64,000 bases of DNA from Cupriavidus pampae (GTDB lineage: Bacteria > Pseudomonadota > Gammaproteobacteria > Burkholderiales > Burkholderiaceae): contig NZ_CAJZAG010000001.1 in NCBI RefSeq assembly GCF_914271485.1, positions 310,001 to 374,000 on the forward strand. The letters run 5' to 3'. The notes below the pieces were generated by a model. It searched no databases. It had not been told where the DNA came from and was given only the letters and a program-made list of their open reading frames with translations. Both the position numbers and the translations under genes were made by a program. This document shows positions 34,200-44,641 of this stretch, one piece after another; position 1 is the stretch's first letter; every line of letters begins with the position of its first letter.

Positions 34200-36593
34200 A
34201 TGTTTTTTGGCGGACGGCAACACAGAAGGTGGGCGGGACTGGCGGCAGCGCTGCTGAGTTGGGTTGGGCTGGCGGTCGCCGCAGGTGGAGAGTCGGTGGA
34301 GATCCGCCGGACCACCGACGGCATTCCCCACGTCCGCGCCGGCGACTGGCGCGCACTGGGCGTCGGGGTGGGCTATGCGCAGGCGCAGGACGCGCTGTGC
34401 ACGCTGGCGGAGGGGTTCGTGACTTTTGCCGGCGAGCGCTCGCGCTATTTCGGTGCAGAGGCGCGCCCGGCGCGCAATGCCACCTTCGGCCGTCCGGGCA
34501 ATCTCGAGCTCGACGTCTTCTTTCGCAGCTTTGCGGACGATGCCGTGGTGGCGCGTTACGAAGCGGACCAGCCGCGTGAACTCAACGCGCTGATCGAAGG
34601 CTTTGCCGCTGGCTATAACCGCTATCTGCGCGCGGCCAGCGCCGCCCGGCCGGTGCCCGCCTGCGTGGCAGCGCCATGGGTGCGCCAGATTTCAGCGCGC
34701 GATATCTACCGACGCATGTATGCCGCGCAGGTCGCGGCGGGGCTGGCGCGCTTTATCCCGGAGATCGCCAACGCGAAGCCGCCGGGTTTGACGCCCGCCA
34801 GCGCCGCAACCGAAGACGATGCGGGCGCGTTACAAACGGTAGAAGCGCTACAGGCGCTACAGGCGCGCCTGGCGATCCCGATCGGCGATCAGCCTGGGCT
34901 TGGCAGCAATGCCATGGCGTTCGGCGGGGCGGTGACCGGCGGGCAGGGTGGCGTGCTGCTGGGCAATCCGCACTGGTTCTGGGGCGGCCCGGATCGCTTC
35001 TATCAGATGCATCTGACCATCCCGGGCAAGCTGGACGTGGCGGGGGTGGCATTCCTCGGCATACCCGTGGTGATGATCGGCTTCAATGCCAATGTCGCGT
35101 GGAGCCATACGGTATCGGCCGCGCGCCGTTTCGGGCTGTTCGATCTGACGCTTGATCCCGCGGATCCCACGCGCTACCGCTGGCATGGCGAGAGCGTGCC
35201 GATGGCAGCGCGCGAGGTGTCCATCGACGTCAAGGGGGCGGACGGGGTGGTGCGCGCGGTCCGGCGTACCGTGTATCGCACGCGCTTTGGCCCGGTGATC
35301 GATCTGGGCCGGCAGCACGCGGCGCTCGGCTGGGGCGATGCGCGGGCGCTGGCGATTCGCGACATCAACGCCGACAACTTCCGCATCTTTCGCAATTTCT
35401 TCTACTGGAATCAGGCGAAGTCGCTGGACGACTTCATTGCGATCCAGCGTCGCGAGGCGGCGGTACCGTGGGTCAATACCGTGGCCATCGGGCGCGGCGA
35501 CCCTCGCGTCTGGTATGCCGATGTGGGCGCGGTGCCCAATGTCCCCGATGCCCTGCGCGCGCGCTGCGCCACGCCCACGGCGCGCGCCTTCGCGGCCGTG
35601 GATCCGTTGACGCCCGTGCTCGATGGCAGCCAGCCAGATTGCGACTGGCAGGCCGATGCGCACGCCGTGCAGACCGGTGCGATGCCGCCTGACGCCATGC
35701 CCTCGCTGCTGCGCGACGACTACGTCGCCAATATGAACGACAGCTACTGGCTGACCAATCCGCGGCAGCCATTGGAGGGCTTTCCGCTGGTACTGGGCGG
35801 CGAGCGTCAGGCGCTGAGTCTGCGCAGTCGCCTTGGTTATCGCATCGCGAACGACATCGCCAATGAGGGCGCGCTGCCAAAGCGCTCGGCCGCAGCGGTG
35901 GCGCGGGCGCTGATGACGCAGGCGCTGGACGCGCGCGTGTTGTCCGCGGAATTGTTCAAGGACGAGTTGCTGGCGCGCGCCTGCACGCCGACGAGCGACG
36001 CTTGCGAGACCCTGACGCATTGGCGTAACGAGGGCGGAACGCACGATCGTGGCGCGCTGCTCTGGTCGACGTTCTGGACCGGACTCGCCAAGCCGCCAAT
36101 GAACAAGTTCTATCGCGTGCCCTTTTCCGCGGACGACCCGTTGCACACGCCGCGCGCGCCGGCGGCCGCGATGGATGGCGATGACGCGGCGCGCGCGCTG
36201 AGCACGGCCGTGCAGACACTCGCGCGCGGCGGCTCGGCGCCGGGCACACCGCTCGGTGCCGTGCAGTACGTGCGCACCGGTGGCACACGTGTGCCGCTGT
36301 ATGGCGGCTGCCAGGAGATGGGCTACTTCACGGTGCTCTGCAATGCCGATCACAGTCCCGTCATGGGCCCCGATACGCACGGCAACAGCTATCTGCAGGT
36401 GGTGTACTTCGGCGCGCGTGGCGTGGAAGCGCGCACGTTGCTCGCGCATGGGGAGCGGGACACCGCGGTCGACAACGGCCCCGGCAGCGCACCTGTGGCG
36501 CGCTATGCGCGCAAGGACTGGCTGCGGTTTCCGTTCCTCGAGACAGACATCGCGCGCGATCCGCATCTGCGCCGCACGACACTGGTCCCCTGA
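34200..36593 (+). CDS. PvdQ-like penicillin-acylase-family N-acylase
   Basis: Secreted Ntn-hydrolase precursor of 797 residues. Residues 1-28 form a signal peptide (WAGLAAALLSWVGLAVAA). The autocatalytic cleavage site is visible in GLGSNAMAFGG: Ser236 would become the new N-terminal nucleophile of the beta chain. Residues typical of the family follow (HTVSAARRF, GNPHW). PvdQ in Pseudomonas removes the myristoyl chain from the pyoverdine precursor in the periplasm. Here the acyl chain would be the one loaded by the FAAL of the first NRPS. Acyl-homoserine-lactone acylase activity is a second possibility. Start sites at 34140 and 34164 are also open. Confidence 0.85.
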   Translation: MFFGGRQHRRWAGLAAALLSWVGLAVAAGGESVEIRRTTDGIPHVRAGDWRALGVGVGYAQAQDALCTLAEGFVTFAGERSRYFGAEARPARNATFGRPGNLELDVFFRSFADDAVVARYEADQPRELNALIEGFAAGYNRYLRAASAARPVPACVAAPWVRQISARDIYRRMYAAQVAAGLARFIPEIANAKPPGLTPASAATEDDAGALQTVEALQALQARLAIPIGDQPGLGSNAMAFGGAVTGGQGGVLLGNPHWFWGGPDRFYQMHLTIPGKLDVAGVAFLGIPVVMIGFNANVAWSHTVSAARRFGLFDLTLDPADPTRYRWHGESVPMAAREVSIDVKGADGVVRAVRRTVYRTRFGPVIDLGRQHAALGWGDARALAIRDINADNFRIFRNFFYWNQAKSLDDFIAIQRREAAVPWVNTVAIGRGDPRVWYADVGAVPNVPDALRARCATPTARAFAAVDPLTPVLDGSQPDCDWQADAHAVQTGAMPPDAMPSLLRDDYVANMNDSYWLTNPRQPLEGFPLVLGGERQALSLRSRLGYRIANDIANEGALPKRSAAAVARALMTQALDARVLSAELFKDELLARACTPTSDACETLTHWRNEGGTHDRGALLWSTFWTGLAKPPMNKFYRVPFSADDPLHTPRAPAAAMDGDDAARALSTAVQTLARGGSAPGTPLGAVQYVRTGGTRVPLYGGCQEMGYFTVLCNADHSPVMGPDTHGNSYLQVVYFGARGVEARTLLAHGERDTAVDNGPGSAPVARYARKDWLRFPFLETDIARDPHLRRTTLVP

Positions 36594-36712
36594 AGACCAT
36601 GCCGCCAGCAAGGCACCTGAACAGATCGCGCGTTGCTTCGTCTTAGACAGCGAAGACCCGCCCGCGGAATGTCGTGGCGGGACCGCATTGTTCCAACCAA
36701 CGAGGATGCCGC

Positions 36713-36949
36713 ATGTCGACCAGTTGCTTCGACCGTGAAGACGAAACTTTTATCGTGCTGGTGAACCAGGAGGACCAGTACTCGATCTGGCCGCACTGGA
36801 AGGCAGTGCCCGGCGGCTGGACCGCCGTGGAAGGCATCAAGGGCGACAAGAAGACCGTACTCGAGTATGTGGAGAAGACGTGGGTCGATATGCGCCCGCG
36901 CTCGCTCCGCGAATGGATGGAGCAACAGACCGCCGGCGCGGCGAGCTGA
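36713..36949 (+). CDS. MbtH-like protein
   Basis: 78-residue MbtH-family protein that binds and supports NRPS adenylation domains. Conserved motifs are visible: FIVLVNQEDQYSIWPHWKAVPGGW near the N-terminus with the invariant Trp residues, and TWVDMRPRSLREWM near the end. The ATG at 36713 has CGAGGA as ribosome site. It opens the biosynthesis operon that continues through thioesterase, transferase, dioxygenase and the NRPS/PKS genes. Confidence 0.97.
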   Translation: MSTSCFDREDETFIVLVNQEDQYSIWPHWKAVPGGWTAVEGIKGDKKTVLEYVEKTWVDMRPRSLREWMEQQTAGAAS

Positions 36950-36954
36950 ACGGC

Positions 36955-37695
36955 ATGCGTGAGCCGCTGACCCTGTTGTGCCTGCCATGCGCGGGCGCGA
37001 GTGCCACCATGTATCTGCGCTGGCGCCGCACACTGCCAGCCTGGGTGCAGGTGGTGCCGGTGGAGTTGCCGGGGCGCGGTGGCCGCATCGCGGAACCGTT
37101 CGTCGAGGATTTCGAGGCGATGGTGACGCGGCTGTGCGAAGAGCAGCGCGCCGCGCTGCAGGGCCGTTACGCACTGTTCGGCCACAGCATGGGCGCATTG
37201 CTGGCCTATGGCATCGCCCGGCGTCAACTGGCGCGTAACGCGCCGCTGCCGCTGGCGCTGATGTTGTCGGGCAGCCCCGCGCCCACGCAGCGCGATACCG
37301 AGCGCTTTGCCCACAAGGATGATGACGCCGCGCTGATCGCCGATCTGCGCCGTCAGGGCGGCACCCCCGAAGAAGTGTTCAAGAGCCCGGACCTGATTCG
37401 CCTGACGCTCGATGTGCTCGGTGCCGATTATCGCGTGTGCGAAAGCTTCAGCCATGCGGCCCCGGGCAATCTGCCGGTGCCGATTCACGCGCTTGCCGGG
37501 CGGCAGGATCCCATCTCGGCGGAACGCATCGAGGCCTGGCGCGAGGAAGGCACGGCGGGCTTCACGCTCGACTGGTTCGACGGCAATCATTTCTTCGTGC
37601 GCCACGATGAGCCGCAAGTGCTGGCGACCGTGGCGCGGCGGCTGGCGCAGAGCGTGCCGGAGGGCAGCCCCGATGCAACGCGTGCCATTGCCTGA
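36955..37695 (+). CDS. Type II thioesterase
   Basis: Alpha/beta hydrolase of 246 residues that clears stalled or wrongly primed chains from carrier proteins. It has LLCLPCAGASATMYLRW at the N-terminus, the nucleophile elbow GHSMGALLAYG (Ser about residue 80), Asp in ALAGRQDPIS and His in FDGNHFFV. It starts 5 bp after the MbtH stop; the frame is open from 36880, but the ATG at 36955 matches family starts. Its C-terminal end overlaps the transferase start by 23 bp. Confidence 0.95.
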   Translation: MREPLTLLCLPCAGASATMYLRWRRTLPAWVQVVPVELPGRGGRIAEPFVEDFEAMVTRLCEEQRAALQGRYALFGHSMGALLAYGIARRQLARNAPLPLALMLSGSPAPTQRDTERFAHKDDDAALIADLRRQGGTPEEVFKSPDLIRLTLDVLGADYRVCESFSHAAPGNLPVPIHALAGRQDPISAERIEAWREEGTAGFTLDWFDGNHFFVRHDEPQVLATVARRLAQSVPEGSPDATRAIA

Positions 37696-38377
37696 CCTGC
37701 GCGGCACCACGCCGGGCGCGATCGAAGTGCATCGCGTGGATCTGGCGCTCGATCGCGAACCGGCAGAGGCACTGATGCAGTTGGACGCTGCGGAACGCGT
37801 ACAGGCCGGGCGCTTTGCGCGTTGCGAGGATCGTGTGAGATTTGCCACCACGCGCGCTGCGGTGCGCGGGCTGCTGGCACGTCGGCTCGGCTGCGCGCCC
37901 ACACAGGTACGGTTTGCATATAACCGGCACGGCAAGCCGCACGTCGCGGATCTGCCGGACCTGCCATTCAACGTGACGCATGCCGGTGCGCATGCACTGA
38001 TTGCCATCGGCGATGGGACGTGCATCGAGGCGCTCGGCATCGATATCGAACTCTGCCAGCGCACGGGCGATGCGATGTCGATCCTCGACGTGGCCTTTAC
38101 CGCGTGCGAACAGGCCCGCATCCGTGCCGCGGCCGATCCGCTGGCCGCGCTGTATCGGCACTGGTCGGCCAAGGAGGCGGCACTGAAGGCGGTGGGCGTC
38201 GGCGTGGCTGAACACCTGCATGCGCTGACGGTGGACCCCGAGCACCACCAGAACATCGTCGTCAGCAGCCGGTTGGCTGGCTGGACATCTCTTCAAGCCA
38301 TGGCGCTAGCCATGCCGGGCGGCTACGTTGCCGCGCTGGCCTGGCGCCTCAAGGAGCATTCATGCAAGACATCATGA
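37673..38377 (+). CDS. Sfp-type 4'-phosphopantetheinyl transferase
   Basis: Converts apo carrier proteins of the NRPS and PKS to the holo form. The 234-residue protein shows the Sfp motifs FNVTHAGAHALIAIG, ALGIDIELC (Mg-binding Asp/Glu) and HWSAKEAALKAVG (Lys/Glu). The ATG at 37673 has GGAGGG about nine bases upstream and overlaps the thioesterase by 23 bp. The frame open to 37412 is a continuation and is not used. A dedicated transferase implies the line is self-contained. Confidence 0.95.
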   Translation: MQRVPLPDLRGTTPGAIEVHRVDLALDREPAEALMQLDAAERVQAGRFARCEDRVRFATTRAAVRGLLARRLGCAPTQVRFAYNRHGKPHVADLPDLPFNVTHAGAHALIAIGDGTCIEALGIDIELCQRTGDAMSILDVAFTACEQARIRAAADPLAALYRHWSAKEAALKAVGVGVAEHLHALTVDPEHHQNIVVSSRLAGWTSLQAMALAMPGGYVAALAWRLKEHSCKTS

Positions 38378-39342
38378 CCCGCTTCGAACGGCGGGCACCC
38401 GCCGGTTCCGATCTGCCCGTACTGATCTCGCCGTCGATTTCGGGGCAGTCGCTGCTGTCGGGCCTGGCGCAGTTCCGCGACCCGATCGAGACCGCGCTGC
38501 ACATGGTGGGCGGCGTACTGCTGCGCGGCTTCGAGGTGCCGTCGGTCGACGCCTTCCAGCAATTTGCCGCCGGCTTTGGCCATCCGCTGCTCAAGTACGA
38601 GTTCGCTTCCACGCCGCGCAGCGCGGTGTCGTCGTCGGGCATCTATACCTCGACCGAGTATCCCGCGCATCAGCATATTCCACTGCACAACGAACAGGCC
38701 TACACACGCGAATGGCCGATGAAGATCTGGTTCCATTGCGTCACCGCTTCGCCCGAGGGCGGAGAGACGCCGATCGCGGACAGCCGTGCCATCTACCGTC
38801 GCATGCCCGTGACGATCCGCGAGCGCTTTGCGCCCGGCATTCTGTACGTGCGCAACTATGGCGAGTTCGACGTGCCCTGGCAGACGGTGTTCAACACCGC
38901 GGACCGCGGCGAGGTGGAAGCGTTCTGCCAGCGTGCCGGTATCCGCTGGGAGTGGAAGGACGACGATGAACTGCGCACCACGCAGTTGTGCCAGGCGGTG
39001 GAGAAGCATCCCGTGACCGGAGACATGGTGTGGTTCAACCAGGCGCACCTGTTTCACGTCTCGAACCTGCAGGCGGAGGTGCGCGAATCGCTGGAAGACC
39101 TCGTCGGCGTGGAGAACTTGCCGCGCAATACGTACTACGCCGATGGCTCGCCGATTCCGGATGCGGTGTTCGACGAAGTGCGCGCGGTGCTCGACGCGGA
39201 GACCGTGTCGTTCCGCTGGCAGGAGGGCGACGTGCTGATGCTCGACAACATGCTGGCCGCTCACGCGCGCGCGCCGTTCAAGGGACCACGCAAGGTGGTG
39301 GTGGCGATGGCGGAGCCGCACGGCAATCTTGGCCGTTTCTGA
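38362..39342 (+). CDS. TauD/SyrP-like Fe(II)/2-oxoglutarate dioxygenase (aspartyl beta-hydroxylase)
   Basis: Non-heme iron dioxygenase of 326 residues with the HxE...H facial triad: His109 and Glu111 in LHNEQAY and His301 in [13 protein letters not shown]; Arg in the same segment would bind 2-oxoglutarate. SyrP-type enzymes in siderophore clusters hydroxylate carrier-bound aspartate to beta-hydroxyaspartate, a bidentate Fe(III) ligand. The Asp-type A domains in the downstream NRPS fit this. It starts at 38362, 16 bp inside the transferase gene, with AAGGAG at 38350-38355. Confidence 0.9.
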   Translation: MQDIMTRFERRAPAGSDLPVLISPSISGQSLLSGLAQFRDPIETALHMVGGVLLRGFEVPSVDAFQQFAAGFGHPLLKYEFASTPRSAVSSSGIYTSTEYPAHQHIPLHNEQAYTREWPMKIWFHCVTASPEGGETPIADSRAIYRRMPVTIRERFAPGILYVRNYGEFDVPWQTVFNTADRGEVEAFCQRAGIRWEWKDDDELRTTQLCQAVEKHPVTGDMVWFNQAHLFHVSNLQAEVRESLEDLVGVENLPRNTYYADGSPIPDAVFDEVRAVLDAETVSFRWQEGDVLMLDNMLAAHARAPFKGPRKVVVAMAEPHGNLGRF

Positions 39343-39355
39343 GTCGGGGCAATTC

Positions 39356-42300
39356 ATGCATACACAGCAGCTTACGGAGCACGGCCCCGTGGATTTCGTT
39401 ACCCATCTACAGGCACTGGCCGCGCAGCGGCCCGAGGACGATGCGCTGATCGTGGCGAAGGACGACGGCAGCGGCGTGGCGGAAGCACGCTTCACATACG
39501 GCGCCTTTACGCAGCGCACGCGCGCGCTTGCCGCGACGCTGCAACGTTATCGCGGGCTTGGCGAGCGCGCGCTGGTGATGCTCGATAACGACGAGCACTA
39601 CGCGGTGTCGATGTTCGCGTGCTTCTTCGCGGGCACCATCGCGGTACCGGTGTTTCCGCCGGAATCGGCGCGGGCGCTGCATCTGGCGCGGCTCACGGGC
39701 ATTGCGGCCGATGCGCGCGCGCGCATCGTGCTGACGACGCATGACATGGCTGCGGCGATCGCGTCGGCTTTCGATGCGACCACCGGGTCTGCCGTTACCG
39801 TGATTGCCGTCGATACGATCGATCCCGCAGCGAGCGACGACTGGCAGCCGTTCACGCCGGCCGCGAGCGACATCGCCTTCCTGCAATACACGTCGGGGTC
39901 GACATCCGCGCCCAAGGGCGTCATGGTGAGCCATGGCAACCTGATGGCCAACGAGCGCGCGATTCAGCAAAAACTGGGCGTGGGCCCCGATGACAAGTTC
40001 GCGGTGTGGGCGCCTCTGTACCACGACATGGGCCTGATCGGCGGGCTACTGCAGCCGTTCTACACGGGCATTCCATGCGTGCTGACGTCGCCGCGCTTCT
40101 TCCTCGAGCGTCCGGTGCGCTGGCTGGAGATGATTGCGCGGCATCGCGCCACGCTGAGCGGTGGCCCCGACTTCGCGTACCGATTGTGTCTGGATCGCGT
40201 CAAGGACAGCCAGATCGCCGCGCTGGATCTTTCCAGCTGGCGGGTGGCGTACACGGGCGCCGAGCCCGTGCGCGGTGACACGATGGAAGCTTTCGCGGCG
40301 CGCTTTGCACCGGCCGGGTTCACGCCCGACGCCATCTACCCGTGTTACGGGCTGGCGGAGTCCACGCTGTTCGTCACCGGTGTTACCCGCGGCGCGGGCA
40401 TGACCACGCGGGCCTTCGACGCGGCGCGCCTGGCTGGCGGTGACGGCGAACCCGCGCAGCAGGAAGCGGGCAGCACGGTGCTGGTGGGATGCGGCACCGT
40501 CGCCGACGGCCATGCGCTGCGAATCGTCGGCGAGGCAGGCACGCCGCTCCCGGAGGGACGCATCGGCGAGATCTGGGCCAGCGGCGACAGTATCGGTACC
40601 GGCTACTGGGAGAAGCCGCAAGAGACCGCCGAAACGTTCGTCGAACGTGACGGCGCGCGCTGGCTACGCACCGGCGACCTCGGTTTTCTGCATGCGGGTC
40701 ATCTGTACGTGACTGGGCGGCTCAAGGATCTGATCATCGTGCGCGGGCACAACCTGTATCCGCAGGATCTGGAGCGCGCGATCGAGGCGGACGTCGACGT
40801 GGTGCGCAAGGGACGTGTGGCCGCCTTTGCGGTACAGCGCGACGGCAAGGAGGGCATCGGCGTCGCGGCCGAGGTATCGCGCAGCACGCAGAAGCTGATA
40901 TCGCCGCAGGCGCTGGTGGAAGCGATGAGCGCTGCTGTGAGCGAGGTATGCGGCGAGCCGCTAGCCGTGGTGGTGCTGCTCAATCCGGGCCAGATGCCGA
41001 AGACGTCGAGCGGCAAGTTGCAGCGCGGCGCCTGCCGGCGTGGGTGGGCGGCGGGCTCGCTCGATGCCTATGCCACGTTCGAGTATGGCAAGTTGAAAAG
41101 CGGCGAGGCTGCTGCGACCGCATCCGCGGCAGGCAGCGACACGGCGTTGGACGAGACCGAGCAGACGCTGGCGGACATCTGGCGCGACGTCCTGCGCTTG
41201 TCTACCGACGTCGCCACCGAGCGCACCACTCACTTCTTCCTGCTAGGCGGCAACTCGCTGGCCGCTGCGCAAGTGGTGGCGCGTATCGGCGCGCATTGGC
41301 ATATCGACGTCACCGCGGCGCTGTTGTTCGAACAGCCGCGCCTTGGCGATTGCGCCGCCGCCATCCGTGCGCGCGTGACTACCGGCGCGCGCGACGCGCA
41401 GGCTGCTGTGGTGCCATGGCAGTGCGCTGCCGAAGATGGGCCGCGCCCGCTGTCCCATGCACAGCAGCGCCAATGGTTCCTGTGGCACCTGGAACCATCC
41501 AGCACCGCCTATCACGTGGCGGGCACGCTGTCGCTGACGGGGCTGCTCGACGTGGCGGCGCTGCGCGGCGCGCTGCAGCGCGTGATCGAACGGCACGCCT
41601 CGCTGCGCACGGTGTTTCAGTCGGGCGCGAATGGCGAAGGGCAACAGGTAGTACTGCCGTCGCTGGCGATCGACCTCGAGGTTGTCGATCTGTCGCTGCT
41701 GCCGGCGGCCGAGCGGGACGCCGTTGCTGCCGAACAGGCCGCGCAACTGACGGGCCAGCCGTTCGATCTCCTGCACGGTCCGCTGCTGCGCGTGGCGCTG
41801 CTGCGCATGGGGCCCGAGCAGCATCGGCTGGCGGTGGCGATGCACCATATCGTTTCCGATGGTGCCTCCATGCGCATCTGGATCGACGAACTCGCGCGCG
41901 CTTATGCGGGCCTGCACGAAGCGACGCCGCCGCGCCAAGCCTACGCGGACTATGCCGCGTGGCAGGCGCAATGGCTCGCGACCGGCGAGAGCGATCGTCA
42001 ACTCGCGTACTGGCGCCAGCAGCTCGGCACGACGCATCCGGTGCTGGCGCTGCCAGTCGATCGTCCGCGTGAAGCGGTGGCGCGGTATCAAGCTGCCGTG
42101 CAGGAGATCGAGATGCCGGCGGACCTGATGGCGCGCCTGCGCCAGACGGCGGCATCGTATGACGCCACCGTGTTTATGGCGATGCTGGCCGGGCTGCAGA
42201 CGCTGCTGTACCGCTACACCGCCCAGCAGGATGTGCGCGTTGGGGTGCCGGTGGCCAACCGCAATCATCCGGGCACCGAGACGCTTATCGGCATGTTCGT

Positions 42301-44641
42301 CAACACGCTGGTGCTGCGTAACGAGGTGAGCGACCGCATGCCGCTGACAGCGGTGCTGCGTCACGCCCGAGGCAGCGCGCTGGAGGCACTTGCGCATCAG
42401 GACCTGCCGTTCGAGCAACTGGTGGAAGCGCTGCAACCGCAGCGGAGCCTGAGCCATAGCCCGCTGTTTCAGGTGCTGTTCAACTACCTGAACGAGGACT
42501 ACACCACTTTCGAGCGGTTGACGGGCCTGTCGGCCAGTGGCGAGCCGATAACGGGGCAGGCCGCGCAGTTCGAACTGTCGGTGGAGGTGCGCGAGCGCGC
42601 CGCGCGCGGCACGTCCATTCGTCTGATCTACGCGCGGGAGCTGTTCGACCCCGCGACCATCGCGCGCTTCGGCGAGCGTTACCTGCGCGTGCTGCGTGCA
42701 CTCGCTGAGCAGCCGGACAGCGCGGTGGGCGACGTGGCCCTGTTGAGCCAGCCGGAGCAGGACCAGCAGCACGCATGGGATCGAGGTCCGGTCATCGAGG
42801 TGGGCGAGCCCATCGTGCACGCGCGCTTCGAGCAACAGGTGGCGCGGCAGCCGGACGCCGTGGCGCTTCGCTTCGACGACGTGGTGCTTGACTATGCCAC
42901 GCTCAACGCGCGCGCCAATCGGCTCGCGCATCATCTGATCGGCCTGGGCGTGAGGCCCGAGACGCGCGTCGGTATCGCGATGACGCGTTCGGTGGAGATG
43001 GTGGTCAGCCTGCTGGCCATCATGAAAGCCGGTGGCGCCTACGTGCCGATCGATCCCGACTATCCGGCGGATCGTATCGCCTACATGCTCGAAGACAGCG
43101 CCGTGAGTCTGCTGCTGACGCAACAGCACCTGATCGCGACGTTGCCGGTGAACGACGCGCTATCGCTGCTGGCCGTGGATGCGCTGGAGCCCGCGTTGGC
43201 GACGCAGCCGACCGGCAATCCGAACGTGGCGCTGCATGGCGAGAACCTCGTCTACCTGATCTACACGTCGGGTTCGACTGGACGTCCGAAGGGCGCCGGC
43301 AACCGCCATCGCGCGCTCTGCAACCGGCTCGCATGGGGGCAGGCGCATCAGCCGCTGGCAGCGGGCGATACGGTGCTGCAGAAAACGCCGTTCAGCTTCG
43401 ATATCTCGTTCTGGGAGTTCTTCTGGCCGTTGACGACCGGTGCCACGCTGGCGGTGGCCGGTCCGGGCGATCACCGTGATCCGGCCCGGCTCGTCGCGCT
43501 GATCGCGCAGCACCGCGTGACCACCATTCACTTCGTGCCGTCGATGCTGCAGGCATTCATGGCCCACGATGGCGCGCAGGCATGTCAGGGTATCCAGCGC
43601 ATCGTCTGCAGCGGCGAGGCCTTGCCCGCGGATCTGCAGGCGCGCGTGCTCGCGGCGTACCCGCGCGCGACGCTGCTCAATCTCTATGGTCCCACCGAGG
43701 CCGCGATCGAGGTCACGTACTGGGATTGCCGCAACGATGGTGCGGCCACGGTGCCGATCGGCAAACCTATCGCCAATCTGCGTACGCATGTGCTCGACGG
43801 CGCGCTGAACCGGGTGCCGAGGGGCGTGGCCGGTGAGCTGTATCTGGGCGGTGGCGGACTGGCGCGCGGGTATTGGAATCGTCCCGGGCTGTCCGCTGAA
43901 CGCTTTGTTGCCGATCCGTTCGATCCGGCCGGTGGCCGTCTGTATCGCACGGGCGACCTTGTGCGCTGGCGTGCCGATGGCGAGATCGAGTATCTCGGCC
44001 GCATCGATCATCAGGTGAAGGTGCGCGGGTTCCGCATCGAACTGGGTGAGGTGGAGGCGGCGTTGCTGGCGCTGGAGGGTATTCGCGAAGCGGTGGTGGT
44101 GGCGCAGCAGATGGGTACCGATCAGCGGCTCGTGGCCTATATCCAGGGCGATGCGGTCGATGTTGCGGGCCTCAAGGAAGCGCTCGGTCGCGTGCTGCCG
44201 GACTACATGGTGCCGTCGCTGATCGTGCCGCTGGACGTCATGCCGCTGAACAGCAATGGCAAGGTCGATCGCAAGGCGCTGCCTGCGCCGGAAGCGGTCA
44301 GCCTCCAACCGTACGAGGCGCCGGCGGGCGAAATCGGGCAGGCGCTGGCGACCATCTGGTCCGAGGTGCTGCGTCTGGAGCGGGTGGGCCAGCACGACAA
44401 TTTCTTCGATATCGGCGGCCATTCGCTGTTGCTGATTCGTGTGCACCGTCTGCTCGAGGGCCGCCTCGGGTTAAAGGTGCCGCTGATGGACCTGTTCCAG
44501 TATCCAACCATTGGCGCGTTGACCCGACACCTCGAGGACGATGGTGACGGCGCACAGGCCGACGCGGACAGTCGTGAGCGGGCGCTGCGTCAACGCGGCG
44601 CGCGGCTGCGTCGGGGCCGTGCCGCCGCGGGAGTCAACTGA
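39356..44641 (+). CDS. FAAL-ACP-C-A-PCP nonribosomal peptide synthetase, Ser-like
   Basis: Loading and first elongation module, 1,761 residues. Domains: fatty-acyl-AMP ligase (about 10-569, with [14 protein letters not shown] and [13 protein letters not shown]), ACP (about 599-672; [10 protein letters not shown], Ser634), C (about 695-1132; HHIVSDGAS intact), A (about 1149-1645) and PCP (about 1657-1725; DIGGHSLLL). Specificity residues read by eye are DIWHVSLIEK, close to the serine code DVWHLSLIDK. So a fatty acid is activated as acyl-AMP, loaded on the ACP and joined to serine. The start is ATG 39356; its TGA overlaps the PKS ATG. Confidence 0.93.
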   Translation: MHTQQLTEHGPVDFVTHLQALAAQRPEDDALIVAKDDGSGVAEARFTYGAFTQRTRALAATLQRYRGLGERALVMLDNDEHYAVSMFACFFAGTIAVPVFPPESARALHLARLTGIAADARARIVLTTHDMAAAIASAFDATTGSAVTVIAVDTIDPAASDDWQPFTPAASDIAFLQYTSGSTSAPKGVMVSHGNLMANERAIQQKLGVGPDDKFAVWAPLYHDMGLIGGLLQPFYTGIPCVLTSPRFFLERPVRWLEMIARHRATLSGGPDFAYRLCLDRVKDSQIAALDLSSWRVAYTGAEPVRGDTMEAFAARFAPAGFTPDAIYPCYGLAESTLFVTGVTRGAGMTTRAFDAARLAGGDGEPAQQEAGSTVLVGCGTVADGHALRIVGEAGTPLPEGRIGEIWASGDSIGTGYWEKPQETAETFVERDGARWLRTGDLGFLHAGHLYVTGRLKDLIIVRGHNLYPQDLERAIEADVDVVRKGRVAAFAVQRDGKEGIGVAAEVSRSTQKLISPQALVEAMSAAVSEVCGEPLAVVVLLNPGQMPKTSSGKLQRGACRRGWAAGSLDAYATFEYGKLKSGEAAATASAAGSDTALDETEQTLADIWRDVLRLSTDVATERTTHFFLLGGNSLAAAQVVARIGAHWHIDVTAALLFEQPRLGDCAAAIRARVTTGARDAQAAVVPWQCAAEDGPRPLSHAQQRQWFLWHLEPSSTAYHVAGTLSLTGLLDVAALRGALQRVIERHASLRTVFQSGANGEGQQVVLPSLAIDLEVVDLSLLPAAERDAVAAEQAAQLTGQPFDLLHGPLLRVALLRMGPEQHRLAVAMHHIVSDGASMRIWIDELARAYAGLHEATPPRQAYADYAAWQAQWLATGESDRQLAYWRQQLGTTHPVLALPVDRPREAVARYQAAVQEIEMPADLMARLRQTAASYDATVFMAMLAGLQTLLYRYTAQQDVRVGVPVANRNHPGTETLIGMFVNTLVLRNEVSDRMPLTAVLRHARGSALEALAHQDLPFEQLVEALQPQRSLSHSPLFQVLFNYLNEDYTTFERLTGLSASGEPITGQAAQFELSVEVRERAARGTSIRLIYARELFDPATIARFGERYLRVLRALAEQPDSAVGDVALLSQPEQDQQHAWDRGPVIEVGEPIVHARFEQQVARQPDAVALRFDDVVLDYATLNARANRLAHHLIGLGVRPETRVGIAMTRSVEMVVSLLAIMKAGGAYVPIDPDYPADRIAYMLEDSAVSLLLTQQHLIATLPVNDALSLLAVDALEPALATQPTGNPNVALHGENLVYLIYTSGSTGRPKGAGNRHRALCNRLAWGQAHQPLAAGDTVLQKTPFSFDISFWEFFWPLTTGATLAVAGPGDHRDPARLVALIAQHRVTTIHFVPSMLQAFMAHDGAQACQGIQRIVCSGEALPADLQARVLAAYPRATLLNLYGPTEAAIEVTYWDCRNDGAATVPIGKPIANLRTHVLDGALNRVPRGVAGELYLGGGGLARGYWNRPGLSAERFVADPFDPAGGRLYRTGDLVRWRADGEIEYLGRIDHQVKVRGFRIELGEVEAALLALEGIREAVVVAQQMGTDQRLVAYIQGDAVDVAGLKEALGRVLPDYMVPSLIVPLDVMPLNSNGKVDRKALPAPEAVSLQPYEAPAGEIGQALATIWSEVLRLERVGQHDNFFDIGGHSLLLIRVHRLLEGRLGLKVPLMDLFQYPTIGALTRHLEDDGDGAQADADSRERALRQRGARLRRGRAAAGVN

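Noticed and set aside
36594..36712. PvdS-type promoter before the MbtH gene
   Set aside because: No TAAA with a correctly spaced CGT was found; only vague TAGAC and TGTCGT words.
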